A stretch of DNA of 64,000 bases from positions 16,522,313 to 16,586,312 of the forward strand of contig JAVDOI010000003.1 of the NCBI GenBank assembly GCA_032191485.1, in the 5' to 3' direction. Within the stretch, counting starts at the first letter, position 1. Each line of letters starts with the position of its first letter. A model generated the notes under the pieces. That model was not told the DNA's origin and did not search any database. It saw only the letters and a program-made list of their open reading frames with translations. The DNA comes from Leptoclinus maculatus (Eukaryota; Chordata; Actinopteri; Perciformes; Stichaeidae). The translations under genes and the position numbers were made by a program. Shown one piece after another: positions 36,330-47,405 of this stretch.

Positions 36330-37975
36330 CTGAAAAGAAATGAACAATTCCGTCAAATTAAAAAAGATCACTCCGTGACCTTGTAAAGACAATTATAGCT
36401 GCTCATTTTGGTCGCGCTGATGAGTTTCTTGTAGGTTCCATCATTCCATCATCATAAGCTAAAGAAAGCGCGGCTGAGATCAAAGCCTGGCGCTATTTTA
36501 CTGTAATTCATATTGACATCCATGATGTAGTGATCGGGGAGAGTCAGCTAGGGGTAAGGGCTAAACAATGTCCAACCCAATATTTTCTCCCCTTATAGTT
36601 GGTTGCTGTCAAAGAAATTATCCATATCCGTTACTTTTATCACGTCTATTTTTAGTTAAGCACAGTTATAATTTTCTGGTAATAACACGTGGCGAAGTTT
36701 CATCTTCCCCCTTGATTTTTTTTCCAATACAAAAGTTTTGCTGCTATTAATGGATTTTCCATTGGCACTGTGATCACACGGGGAAACGCCCCTCTTGAAA
36801 TGACTCTGGCTTAATATGAATGGAAATATAATTGATTATATCCCTTAGATCCTATAGAATACACATACATTAAGGAGACAATATTTCTGGAAATTGGAAG
36901 GTATTCTTATGATGATTTCATGTCCCCCCGCTCTCCGCCTCTCTCTCCTTTTGGAGCACTCTGTAATTTCACCTGTAATGTGAGAATGATGGAGTCGTGA
37001 TAATGGCACGCTTTCATTTCATATGAGACAGGAAGACTCATTATAGACTGGCATGTTTCTCGACGGGGGGGGGAGAGAAATGCTTTCTGTTATCTCTACA
37101 TCCCCGCGTCTCAACAGTTGTCACTCTAATATTTCCATTTCATCATCAGTTCCATCTGCTGAGATTCATTAATGAGGGGCAGCGACTCACAGCGCACAGT
37201 CAAGCATCGCTAAGTATAACACGGAGACCTGCCTGAGTTTCGCGAGGTGGTGCATCGTGTTTTCAAATGCAGACAAACTCATCTATTCGCCATTACCGCA
37301 ATGCATTAAAGAAGCAATCAATGAGGTAGGAAAAAGAAGCAAAAATGTGACTCTTCATCTCTGGATTCTGTTTGCAAACCACAGCTTGTATGAATTAGTG
37401 TTTCGCTTTAGAGGAGGAAGATGAACAGGAATGAATAAATGAGACCTGACAGGAGCTCAGAGCACCTATGTTGAAAACGTATCATACCGTCTACAGTGCA
37501 CATGTAACGTCGAAAAAAGATTAAACATTTAGGCTACGTTGCCACCAGCATCCGAGGCTCCTTATTCCTACGGAGTGTCCTCTGAATCAAAGCCAAGCCC
37601 TTTTTTCTCTCCGTGGGGTTTACACTAACATGAATCCTGGCCTTAATAACCCGCACAGGTCAGCACAAGCACACGCGCTCCTCCATCCCTCTCTTTCTCC
37701 CGACCCATTTCTCAGCCTCTCTCCCCCCCCCCGGAGCATTAAAGCAGACAACAGACCTTGGTTAGGTCATGGCCAACACAGACCTCATTTGTCACAGAGG
37801 ATGAGCATCTATAAAGCTGGATTGTTAATTATGAGAGTAAAATAAAGACGTACGAGGTACGAAGGCAAGCACACGGCAGAAGCACACGCTAACACCTTGA
37901 AAACGTTCGCATTTGAAATTAAATTATTCAGGCATGCAAATACACAGATAAACACACTTTCAACGACCAGATGCA

Positions 37976-37976
<1 letters not shown>
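36330..37976. other. Gene-free sequence, repeat-poor in the middle
   Basis: No gene. 36900-37300 has balanced composition and no simple repeats except a short G-run near 37065, so it is a possible conserved element by texture. The rest shows nothing. Confidence 0.35.

Positions 37977-38025
<49 letters not shown>
37977..38025. repeat. (AC)24 microsatellite
   Basis: About 49 bp of AC units. Confidence 0.95.
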
Positions 38026-38029
<4 letters not shown>

Positions 38030-38689
38030 GAGAGAGAGTGGTGTTAGGAGCTGGATAAAGATGTATGGGAGCTATGTGTTCCATAACTCATGCTGTATTG
38101 CGTCATTAATAGATCTCAAACTGTGCAGGTTAAGTAGCTTAGTTAACTGATTAACATAAAGAGCACTTCATGCTGTAAGACAATGGGATAGCGGTTTAAC
38201 AATGGGAATTCTCATCAAGAGAACTCATTTTTCCCGGGGAAAATACTGTGAACTGGATTTTTTAGATTGTGTGCTTGTGTGTTACGCACACTGAGGATTA
38301 TTGCACTGAAACAAAGATGCCTTCTCCAAGCCTCATTACCTCGGAAATGCAAATGTCATTGCTAAATACTAAAGTCCGACCTTGAAATGCTGTAATAACG
38401 GTAATGTAAGTGGATCAACAGATGCAGCAGCGGTGTGTTCCAGTTATTAGTCCGTCTGTGTGGATTGTAGTGTGAACGTAGCGGAGGTCAGGGTGATGAG
38501 CCTGCCTTTGAAAGCTGCAAAGTTTCCCCTTGAAAGCATTGATAAAGTGGCACAGTTGTACACTGAATAGAGTAGTTTAGAAAAATAAATAGTTTAAGAG
38601 AGAAATGTGAACCCTGACTTACTTTCTCTCCATCAGTTGTGGTCAGTCGCTATGTGAGGTGGGCATATTAGGAGCAACCAGATATCCAA
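38026..38689. other. Gene-free sequence
   Basis: An octamer-like ATGCAAAT occurs at about 38346-38353; a single site has little weight. Nothing else. Confidence 0.45.
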
Positions 38690-38995
38690 GCTTCCGTCCC
38701 CATAGACTGTGTGGACGTAGGCAATGTGACGCCATCAGTTTGTGGACTATAGTGACACTATAGGGTGGAGCTAAGTACAACTTAATGCTGAATAACGCAC
38801 TTTTAGGCAAACAAAATGTCAACTCCCAGACTGGACAATGGGGTGGTAGCGACCTGTCAATCACAAGGTAGCCCGGCCCACTACACATTCACAAACAATG
38901 ATCCTGTTCCCTCAAAACAATGAAACATGCACCAAAAAAAAGGTTTAATGCAAAATTGCATGCAGTATGAACCTCACATTAGCTCTATAAAGATG
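38690..38995 (+). repeat. Divergent dispersed teleost repeat
   Basis: The ordered blocks GACTGTGTGGACGTAGGC, ATGTGACGCCATCAGTTTG, GTGGAGCTAAG and GCGACCTGTCAATCACAAGG match my memory of an abundant fish repeat that contains 'GTGACGTCA...GTTTGTGGACT' and 'GCGACCTGTCAATCA...GTAGCCC'. There is only one copy in this window and its ends are not defined. Confidence 0.5.
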
Positions 38996-39150
38996 CTCAT
39001 ATACATTCTGTATGTTTGTGTCGTAGCTTCACACAGCAGATAGATAAGTCAGTCCACGCCTCAGTTTCCAAGAAAACAAGCTGGCAGAGTTACCAACAGG
39101 AATCGAAGAGACAGCCTTGACAAATGGGCTGACATGACGTCTGAGTGACC
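38996..39150. other. Gene-free sequence
   Basis: Nothing recognised. Confidence 0.4.
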
Positions 39151-39177
39151 GACCGGCTGACTGATTGACAGCCGGTC
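39151..39177. repeat. Perfect 9-bp inverted repeat (hairpin)
   Basis: GACCGGCTG and CAGCCGGTC are exact reverse complements around a 9-base loop. A (CTGA)4 array follows at 39207-39224, and the loop also contains CTGATTGA, so the hairpin may have arisen from degenerate CTGA repeats. Confidence 0.8.
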
Positions 39178-39468
39178 AAGAAACCAGTCGGATAAGTCAA
39201 AGCAGGCTGACTGACTGACTGACTCAAGGCCGGTAAAAAAATAAATCTGCAGGCAGACAAAGAGCAATAAGTGTTTTGAGCGGCACCCAGGAAGAGTAAA
39301 TAAGCGTCCTGGTGACTCAGTGGGGTGGTGGCCCGACGGAGGCGAAATAGAGGGAAAGAGATGGGGCGTAAAGAGAGCAGGGTGCAATACTGAGGGGTGC
39401 TGAGGCGGTGAAATGAGGGGTTTGAACTGCTGATGTAAGCCTGGACATACTCTTCCTTTCTCTCGTGC

Positions 39469-39512
39469 ACACACACACACACACTAACGCACACACACAC
39501 TAACGCACACAC
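39469..39512. repeat. Interrupted (CA)n microsatellite
   Basis: CA units broken twice by TAACGCA. Confidence 0.9.
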
Positions 39513-40765
39513 AGCGCTGACAAGCCGTTTCTACCCACGGGAAGTCGTTCAGGGTTCAGGGGTTCAAATGAAAGCGAATAACAGCGGCTGGACGTATTGC
39601 TCTTCTTCACTTTGGCTCTTTCTTGTTGCAGTCATGATCTAGCGTTTTCTTCTATTCCATTTGCTTCCGTCTCTGCCTTCCTCCCACCCCAACCCTTCCC
39701 CCTTCCTCCCCTCACCCCATTTTGCCTCAACAACCCTCGGCTCTGGATTTCACGCAGCTGCCTTTAAATATTAACAGCTACAGTCTGAGGATTTTACTGT
39801 ATACGCTGCGTAGCGCTCAGCGTTTGGAGAAGCAATTCCGTATTCGTTTTAATCAGCATTCAAAGGGCAAGCATTTTCAATACATTCTATTCCGTCTCGA
39901 GCATTTTAATAAGGACCATTCTCAGGACTTTCACTGAATTCTGTGCTACGGAGGAATCTCCCAGGGTTATAGTCTGCGTTTGTTGCCATCTGTAATTGGT
40001 GTTTTTTTTCTTTTTTCCATTGGGGGCCGCCTGCTTTCTGTCACAGTGGCATTGCTTCAGTATTCCATTTTATCAGCCGTCGGTTGATGCTTTTCAGGGC
40101 GGGGAATGTATTTAAATCGTGGATTTGACACTTCAGAGCGGCTGTGTTGGCTGACGGAGTATCTGTTTCATCTCAGATCAATTAACAATGGGATACACAC
40201 AAAGATGGGAAGGTTTAGCTCCTCTGAAACCAGCCTCATCAATATATTCATGTCACAAAAACAAAACCCCTAAACACAGATGCACAGATGCTTTTTTGGG
40301 GGGGGGGTTGTCAGGAGAAAAGAGCAGGATTAATAAAACGTCAATCCCAGGTGCCCTGAAAAAGTGTTGTTTCATTCATGAAACTGGCTGTTCTGACAGT
40401 TTGATTTGTGCCTTCAGGAGGCGAGAGCGGTCGCAGAGACACAGGAGATGTAGAAGTTTACAAACTCAGCTTTTTGAAATTCAGCCCCGTGTTGCTTCCA
40501 AGTTGTTTACAAGGTAGGAAAAAAAAACCATCAGTGTCCAACAGGGGTACACTGTTACTGTTTTTCATCAAAAACCAGTTGGATGTATTAATTATGGACA
40601 GCTCTCCAGAAGCCTGTATTCATTCACAGTAGTTAGTGAAACTAATGTTCGGGGCCACAGTCTAGAAAACAGTGACCTGTTAGCAGGGAGGTGACAGCAT
40701 CAAATAAAGCAAGAAGATGCAATACTGTTTTTCTGAGCTGCATCCCTAAATCCATACTTGACTTT
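39513..40765. other. Gene-free sequence
   Basis: No gene. C-rich DNA at 39680-39720 and a G10 run near 40300. 39730-39960 is repeat-poor. The frame at 40188-40517 has no recognisable domain. Confidence 0.45.
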
Positions 40766-40797
40766 GGAAATTTTGGGACAAAAATGTCCCAAATTCC
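40766..40797. repeat. Short strong hairpin
   Basis: Arms GGAAATTTTGGGAC and GTCCCAAATTCC pair across a 6-base A/T loop with one small bulge. Confidence 0.7.
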
Positions 40798-40839
40798 AGG
40801 TCCAGCTTACTGGCGTCATTCGGAGCTTTCATGGTCATC

Positions 40840-41300
40840 ATGAGTTTTTCTTAGTGGAGTTTGGTCCTTTGATGCTGTAACCTGCATGAATTAATGCTTT
40901 TGGCCACTTTTGGAGGCAGCGTAACAAGCTGTAAACACAATACTGACATATGAGGAGTTAATTCAAAAATGTGTTATATGAACTCTGGATAATGTTTGGT
41001 GAATCAGGTCCGGAGTTTCCCTTAACAAATGTTGAGATTGTTCTTGTCAGACACATTCTCACCTACTGGAAACACTCTGTTTTAGGCGAGGGGTAGAACA
41101 TGCAGGAGGCGGGACATGACGCGGATTACACCGCGGTCACGTTGGTGGTTCATAAATTGGTCATAGATAACAAGTCTTTTGACATTTCTTAATTTTGTCT
41201 GACAATTTCAGCGTCGGCCCTTACCGACAGAAGTTGCCAAATCGTCATCTTGCCAGGCTTCTTCTTCTCGTTGGCTTCTTCGTTAAAATTACCTTAAATT
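40840..41300. repeat. Possible old dispersed repeat
   Basis: Blocks such as GGCCACTTTTGGAGGCAGCG, ACAAGCTGTAAACACAA, TGCAGGAGGCGGGACATGAC and CAATTTCAGCGTCGGCCC read like a teleost interspersed repeat that I have seen in other fish sequence. No second copy in the window and no ends are visible. Confidence 0.35.
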
Positions 41301-41880
41301 CCGGGAGAAAGCCAGTTGGATTAAGTAGTTGTATAAATAATTATTGTTTTATTATAGTTATTACGTGGGTCTAGTTTTGCAAATGTATTTATTTACTCGT
41401 CTAAAATAGTTGTCATCCTTACTTCTTCAAGGATGGGGGGAAATAAAAATTAGGTTGCAAAGTAAAAGGTGCATTCCTAGTTTTCATGTTGTTTTTGTTG
41501 TTCATTAAATATTTGCAGAATACTAAGTTGGCAACCAAAGTCATTACTTTCTATCATTTGAAACAACAAATTATTTGTTCTAATTATATGCAGAGAGTTG
41601 TTTTTTTGTCTGGCAGAGCAGGTCTCACTTCAATCTTGCCCTTGAAGCTCACAAAGCTATATTGAAAAGAATGGATCACGTCATCTACTCATCACAGCAG
41701 GACTCTTTTTCTCAGACTATTTTGGAAAGTTTATTTTATTCCACTGAGTTTGATTAAACAGCGCCTTTTTCTGACATGATCTTGATTGACTGTGGAGTTT
41801 ATGTTGCAGTAAAGGGCAAGCTGTCACTCATACAGACACCATTTCAAATGTAACATTTGCCTGCCTTCAATCCCACAAAT
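41301..41880. other. Gene-free, AT-rich sequence
   Basis: Nothing recognised. Confidence 0.5.
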
Positions 41881-41927
41881 GCACACACAGACACACACAG
41901 ACACACACAGACACACACAGACACACC
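41881..41927 (+). repeat. (ACACACACAG)4 decamer tandem repeat
   Basis: Four 10-bp units, the first with one substitution, followed by a partial unit. A higher-order array derived from CA repeats. Confidence 0.93.
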
Positions 41928-42510
41928 CAACGGCAACCTTACAATGACCCAGGGATGGTGTCAGTGTGTGTGTTTGTGTGTTACAAGACCAAACGATGGA
42001 CACTAAGTTGTCTAAAAGCCCTGCTGGGAGTCAGTGGAGCGCTCAGCCATGTAATACTATTAGTACAACACATATACACACACACAACCATGCACACACA
42101 CACACACACGCATGTGCATACCTACTGTACCAACGCAAGCCGGAAGATGCAGTTCATATTTTTAAACTTGACAAATGCCCCTCACACATGTACAAATTGT
42201 GAGCTCAGACACATACTCAGACACCATTACTACAGGGCTTTCACAGCAAATTGTTTGCGTCACATTACGGCGCGGCAATCATTTGTCCTCCCTCTCCTCT
42301 GTCGGGCCTCTTATTTGATAAAGAGGAAGCAAATGCTGCACTCAACTAATGGGTGATTCATTCAGATTTCCTGCCATGTGTCACATTAGTGTTTGTACTT
42401 TAAAGCCATCTCATTTTAATGTGTATTTAATGCACGTCCCTGGTGCCATTACGCTGTATTTTGTGTTGTTTGCAGAGCATTGTGTTTTTCTATCTACATC
42501 TAGGGATATA
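41928..42510. other. Gene-free sequence
   Basis: A CA run at about 42091-42109. 42220-42480 is repeat-poor with several ATTA/TAAT words, a weak candidate for a conserved element. The frame at 41955-42356 overlaps the CA run and lacks a domain. Confidence 0.4.
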
Positions 42511-43340
42511 ACCTGGTCTCACTCCCAACCCGTCAAATGCTGATGCTTGGTCAGTGTCCATCGCTGTCTGATAACGATGCAGCGAGGAACCCTTTAGTCT
42601 CTATGAGACTAACCGGTCTAACTCCAACTTAAAAACATCCGTGTCATTATCAGCCAATTAGAGCAGCTTAATGTAGTGTAAAGGACGAGAAAGACGGTGT
42701 AGGGCGGGCAGAATGGAAGGCCGGATGGGTCAAACAAACACAGAACTTTCACCCAGGAGACAGCTGTCTGGTCCCGTGTGAAACTAAGTCAACGTTGACT
42801 TAACCTTCTGTAACGTTGTTTTGTTACGTAACTTGCGTACTTAACTTGTGCCAGTTACTTAACCAATGTACGACTGTGGCTAAGTGGAGAGCAGGGCCAT
42901 CCTTCAATCAGAGGATCGGTGGTTCGATCCCCGGCTCCGGCTCCACTAGTCGCATGTCGATGTGTCCTTGAGCAAGACACTTAACCCCAAAATTGCTCCC
43001 GTAGCTGTGCCTACGGTGTATGTGATAGAATCTGAATTGTAAGTCGCTTTGGATAAAAGCGTCTGCTAAATGACTGTAATGTACTTATTTTAACCCAAAC
43101 CACAATTTTGTCTGGCGCCTAACCAAGTAGATTTGTTGCCTCAGTATACCTACGTTGAAAGTTTATTTTGAAAAGAGACTGTATGCATGTAACAAGCAGA
43201 AACTGTAAGTTTGCTGTGAACCCGGAAGCTTATTTTGAAAAGACACTTTGCATGTAAGGAGCAGAAACTAACACACGTCGAAAAACTGCCGCTAGAAGGG
43301 TGTGAGTCACAGTGCCCTGACAACATCCTTCTTAGAGACA
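42511..43340 (+). repeat. Dispersed repeat X, copy 3, interrupted by a SINE
   Basis: The longest copy of family X. CCCAACCCGTCAAATGC starts near 42524, the 17-base word GGGTCAAACAAACACAG is at 42727-42743, and the sequence continues on both sides of the SINE insertion at 42872-43077. Rejoining the flanks at AATGTAC gives continuous family sequence as I remember it (ACTTAACC.A.GTACTTATTTTAACCC). The 3' part holds a 67-bp-period duplication: TTATTTTGAAAAGA at 43163-43176 and 43230-43243, each followed by GCATGTAA and GCAGAAACT. No coding frame. Class unknown. Confidence 0.7.
42872..43077 (+). mobile_element. tRNA-derived SINE (V-SINE-like) with AATGTAC target duplication
   Basis: The 5' head is tRNA-like. 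It has a pol III A-box TGGCTAAGTGG at 42877-42887 and a B-box GGTTCGATCCC at 42921-42931, at tRNA-like spacing. The middle has TGTCCTTGAGCAAGACACTT, and the 3' domain has GTCGCTTTGGATAAAAGCG (43043-43061) followed by TCTGCTAAATGA, the hallmark of V-SINE-type fish SINEs. AATGTAC flanks both ends (42865-42871 and 43078-43084). The element sits inside repeat X, so it is younger than that copy. The head is a pol III promoter relic, not a functional tRNA gene. The exact SINE family name is not certain. Confidence 0.88.
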
Positions 43341-44764
43341 CTTAACGTAATTTTTCAGTTTTAGAAGACATGCTAGAGTGAGCAGAGAAAGGGTTTGTAG
43401 GAGAGCAGAAAATGAATGATTCAGTGCGATGACATGAGGTACATCTTGTGAAGATACGTTTTTCCTACAAAGGAAAGTGGAGATTGACTGTTGAAAAGAA
43501 TATGCTTTCAAAGTGAATTGTGACTGATTGATGGACTAATTGTGTTTTCGGATTTCAACCTTTCAACCGCGGGCTTTCAACACAGAAGACGTAGCGTGCG
43601 ATGGGTGGCCGACGGATGACCTTGCAAAAGACTGTGATTGGCGGATGTTTAAAGCGTTTGGACGTTTTTGACACGTAGTTGGACGTGTTTGCCGAGGAGG
43701 CGAGAGCTGTATCTGTGAATGTTCGAGTTTCTTATTGCCCTGACACCATAATAACCACTCGTCAGGAAAGGCCCATGGGATGATATGTGCACAAACATAC
43801 ATCTGCCGACTGATTTCCATTCATAAGCATTCACAGTTTTCTAAAAGAGCCATATGCTCTGTTTGCCACGAGCCCCGCCTGCAGCAGACTGTGTGATGTC
43901 GGCTGAAGCCACCTACAGTAGCTTCACACTGCTTTGAGGCTGTCGCTTGCATACATACTCTTTCATGTTTGTTTGTTTGCGCCTGTACTGTATTTCGAAG
44001 CTTTCATATATCCTGCCTCCTTTTTTTCCCCTCTACTGCTTCCCAACGCGATTAAAAATGGATGAGAACTTTGTTTAGTGAGAGGTATTTCACTCTGCCA
44101 GCCAACCAGTGGTGTTCCAATGAATGAGCTGTGTGGATGCTTCGTGTGGGTGTGAGTGTGTTTGCGTGAGCGGTTGGTTTCCTCCTGAGCCGGTGGGGGT
44201 GATGAGACAAGTGGATGTGGGGTTACCGCTGGGTTAAACCAGTCTACTGTCAGGTCAGACAGAGTTCAGCAGCACAGAAGCTAGAAAGCAGCAGACAGGC
44301 AGAAGTGCAGCTCAGGTAGACGGGACCATCTCTGTGGTTTACACAGGACGAGACCCGCTGAGGTGAAATTCCCCCACAGAGACTGAGAATTAGACGGGAG
44401 GATACTGGGGTTTAGGGGATCGCAATTAAATCCGTGGGAAATCTAATCCTTTGGAAATTACAGTACAAAGATGGGCACTCCCTTTAGAAATGGGAAAACA
44501 CAGCAGAATCTTGTTCTTTACCAGCGTGACGCTAAATACTCTTCACCATGGGAACCTATGGGAAGAAGTGAAGTGAAGACACCTGCTACTACTCTGCCTT
44601 GATGAGAAAAGGCAGAGTATTGTGTCTCACAGCTCCTTCCGTCTCCTTCACTTCTTCCTTTTAGAAGTGAAGTTGTTTTTTTTTCAGTGACAGTCTGTGC
44701 TTGAAGTGAAATAAAAAAAAAAATCTGCTAGTCTTAAAGTCAGCAAGCAAGTATTTGGGTATTT
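43341..44764. other. Gene-free sequence
   Basis: No gene or named repeat. A minus-strand frame at 43563-43820 has no known domain. T- and A-runs lie near 44680 and 44711. Confidence 0.5.
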
Positions 44765-45319
44765 GGGGCCAAGAATAAATGTAACATTTACTCAAGTACT
44801 TAAGTAAAATGTTGAGTATGTGTACTTTACTTGAGTATATTCATGTTATGCTACTTTATACTATTTACTTGAAGGCAAATATAGCACTTTTTACTTAGCA
44901 ACTTACTTTACAGATTCAGATTATCAATACAAAATGTATTCAACTAATTCAGTTATTATAGATTAAGCTACCCAGCAGCATATAAAGTAATTAAAATGAG
45001 CTCCACCTCTACCAGCTGCAACATCAAAGTGATGTACACATTCATCTCCAACGAAAACGTTAAACATTTTAACTTTGGACAACAATGCCGTCTACCGTTA
45101 CTGTTTTTAATTTTAAACCTACTTTCGTCCATTAACATGACATCCAGTTTGCCGTCTACCGCCTGTCAGTATAATCCAGTAAAACAGTTTGTATGATTCT
45201 GAAATGGTTCATTCTGCATAAAGAGTACATTTACTTTTGTTACTTTAAATGTATATTTGATATTTTTGTATCTTTACGCTGTAGTAAAGTAAATTATCTG
45301 AATACTTCTTCCAGCACTG
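44765..45319 (-). mobile_element. hAT-like non-autonomous element (TTACTCAAGTA family)
   Basis: The right end, read on the minus strand, is CAGTGCTGGAAGAAGTATTC, the standard start of a very abundant percomorph element (CAGTGGTGGAAGAAGTA...). On the plus strand the left part has ATTTACTCAAGTACTTAAG and TACTTTACTTGAGTAT, and the middle has CTACCCAGCAGCATATAAAG and CCACCTCTACCAGCTGCAAC, all in the expected order. The left terminus has decayed and no target duplication is visible. No transposase frame. The hAT class is from memory of the family. Confidence 0.7.
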
Positions 45320-46600
45320 TCATTGGTTAAGTTAGTCATTTAATAAACAATTACATAACTGTATTTTATAAATTACTCATCAGCCAACTTATTTGTGACA
45401 TTAGTTGTTACATCACTTTTTGTTCTTTGCCTTTAAAAACCTCCAAATCCACCACACCCACAGTGAGTTATAAAAGGAGCTGCCTTTCAACTATTTTTTT
45501 AAATACATTTATACATAATTGTCAAAATATACAGTTTTTTCCGTTAGTATACAATGTGTCAAAGTGCTTTACTGTTTCCTCTTAACATTAAATTATGCAA
45601 TATGTGTGCTGACACACATCAATCAAGCTACTGCCGACTTTGGAAAAGCTGCCGTCAATTAAACTTCACAAAAACGAACATTTAAAACTTTTGTTTTCCA
45701 AAATCTTTTCTGGAGTTGTCTCATCACCATTCACAATTTGTTTTAATAGAAATTCACTTTACACATCAAAGGGAAGAGTCTCCTGCTGATTCAAAACGCA
45801 GCAGCCAGACATCTCACGTGTACACTCAAGGCTGAGTGTAATGGGATTCTTAAGTGGGATTCTTCACTGTCATTGGAAGTTCTTCTATTGTTTCATTTGC
45901 TTGTATTTTACTATCATATGTTTCTTTTTGCTTCATGTATTTAACCGTGAATACTGAGAACACCACCCCAACGTAACGTAACATAACCCTTTAATGATAA
46001 TGTCTTCTGTCACTATGACCCTCATCGCAATTCTTTTGTTATTCTTTCTGAGCTATGGTGAGTAATATTGGCCAACAGTCCCAATGATCTGTGACTATTA
46101 TTGATTACATGAAACGTGAAACATGAAATATCAAGTTTGCCTTGCTATTTACCTATAAAACGCATAAACCCGAGTTCACCTCATATGTAACACTGACAGC
46201 AGCCAATATCATCCGTCTGTGCTGCTGTAGTACACCGGCATGCTTTTTCTACTTAATCGGACTGATGGCTCATTGATTGCACCTCTGCTTTGTATATTAA
46301 AGTGACCTGCGACCGTGGATCCATGAAGGCTGATGAAAAACTGAGGGACTGAGAGACTTGCTATTGATTGCAATCTTACTTTTTGTGCGCCTACAATAAC
46401 GCTGGATGGAAAAACATTTGGATCTTGTGACCTGTTTTTTTTAAGGCGAGACACACGGGCAAAATTATTGTTTTTTTCCAGTTAGAAAACAACCACAATT
46501 TGGTTGTTTATTTTACACTTTGTCTGTCTTATTGGGCTCTTTACTCAAAGTTGTCTCTCCTTCCCTCAGCCAGAAATCTCTAGTGCTGTAGCACCAAACC
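45320..46600. other. Gene-free, AT-rich sequence
   Basis: Nothing recognised. Confidence 0.5.
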
Positions 46601-46950
46601 TTCCAGTTTCACTCCTATCGATATTCTGAATGTTTAACAGAGGGCTTTGTTCACATATTAACAGCCTGATTTATATAAGAATCTGTTTTTCCTTTTATGG
46701 CTGTTGACTGTATTTTCTGATTTATGAATACAAAAATATATCCAAAATCCACTTCTGTAAAAACTTTTGAATCTAAGAACAAGAATTTTGAACTTCGCTT
46801 TATCCAATGTTCAGATTTATGCAAATTAGCACTATTTAATAATAAGATAATGTCCCACATACATATCTAAGCATAACATTTTATAATACAAAACAATATA
46901 TTTTCTCAATAAGTATTCAACTGGATTTCACAATGATATAGTTATTAGTT
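46601..46950 (+). repeat. AT-rich dispersed repeat Z, copy 2
   Basis: CAGTTTCACTCCTATCGATA, ATATTCTGAA, TTGTTCACATATTAACAGCC, GTAAAAACTTTTGAATC, ACAAGAATTTTGAACTTCGC and GCAAATTAGCA follow the same order as in 21520-21810. ACTGGATTTCACAATGATAT near 46920 parallels the ACTGGGGATG..TGGTGATAT block of copy 1. Confidence 0.55.
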
Positions 46951-47360
46951 TCTCCCCCTAAAGCTGTTTGTTTCTGTTTTGTGTTCAGTTTTTAAGTCTA
47001 CTATCTTCGCACCTTGAGGCAATCTGTTGAATTCCATTTACTGGCAATTTTATTTTATTTTTTTAAACGAGAAGAGGCAATCTTCTTGGCTATTTTTTGT
47101 GTTTCACTGTGACAGTAAGGGTGTCTTAATGGCTATCCGCATGTCAGTCACCGCTCCATAATGAGTATAATTAAGACTCTGGAGATGGACAAATATAGCG
47201 AACAGAGCAGCCAGAAGCATATAGCGTGATGGATAGAGGGCATAGAACAATGAAATATGCATCAGGGCGCGCATAAAATTTTAATCCAGACTGTTGACTG
47301 TAGATTGACCCCGTTGTGACCCGACACTTGCGGGAGTGAAAATATCCGCAGAGAGAGGCG
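46951..47360. other. Gene-free sequence
   Basis: Nothing recognised. Confidence 0.45.
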
Positions 47361-47405
47361 TGGGGGTGGGGGGGGGGGGGGGGGGGGGTGGTGGCGGTGG
47401 GTGCA
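47361..47405 (+). repeat. G21 run in a G-rich stretch
   Basis: G5, T, then 21 G at 47368-47388, then GGTGGCGGTGGG. Strong quadruplex potential. Length is uncertain, as homopolymers are hard to sequence. Confidence 0.88.

Noticed and set aside
41881..41927. CRISPR-like regular repeat
   Set aside because: The 10-bp units are directly tandem without unique spacers: a minisatellite.
42872..42945. Possible tRNA gene (A- and B-boxes)
   Set aside because: The downstream SINE body and target duplication show it is a SINE head, and a full cloverleaf is not evident.
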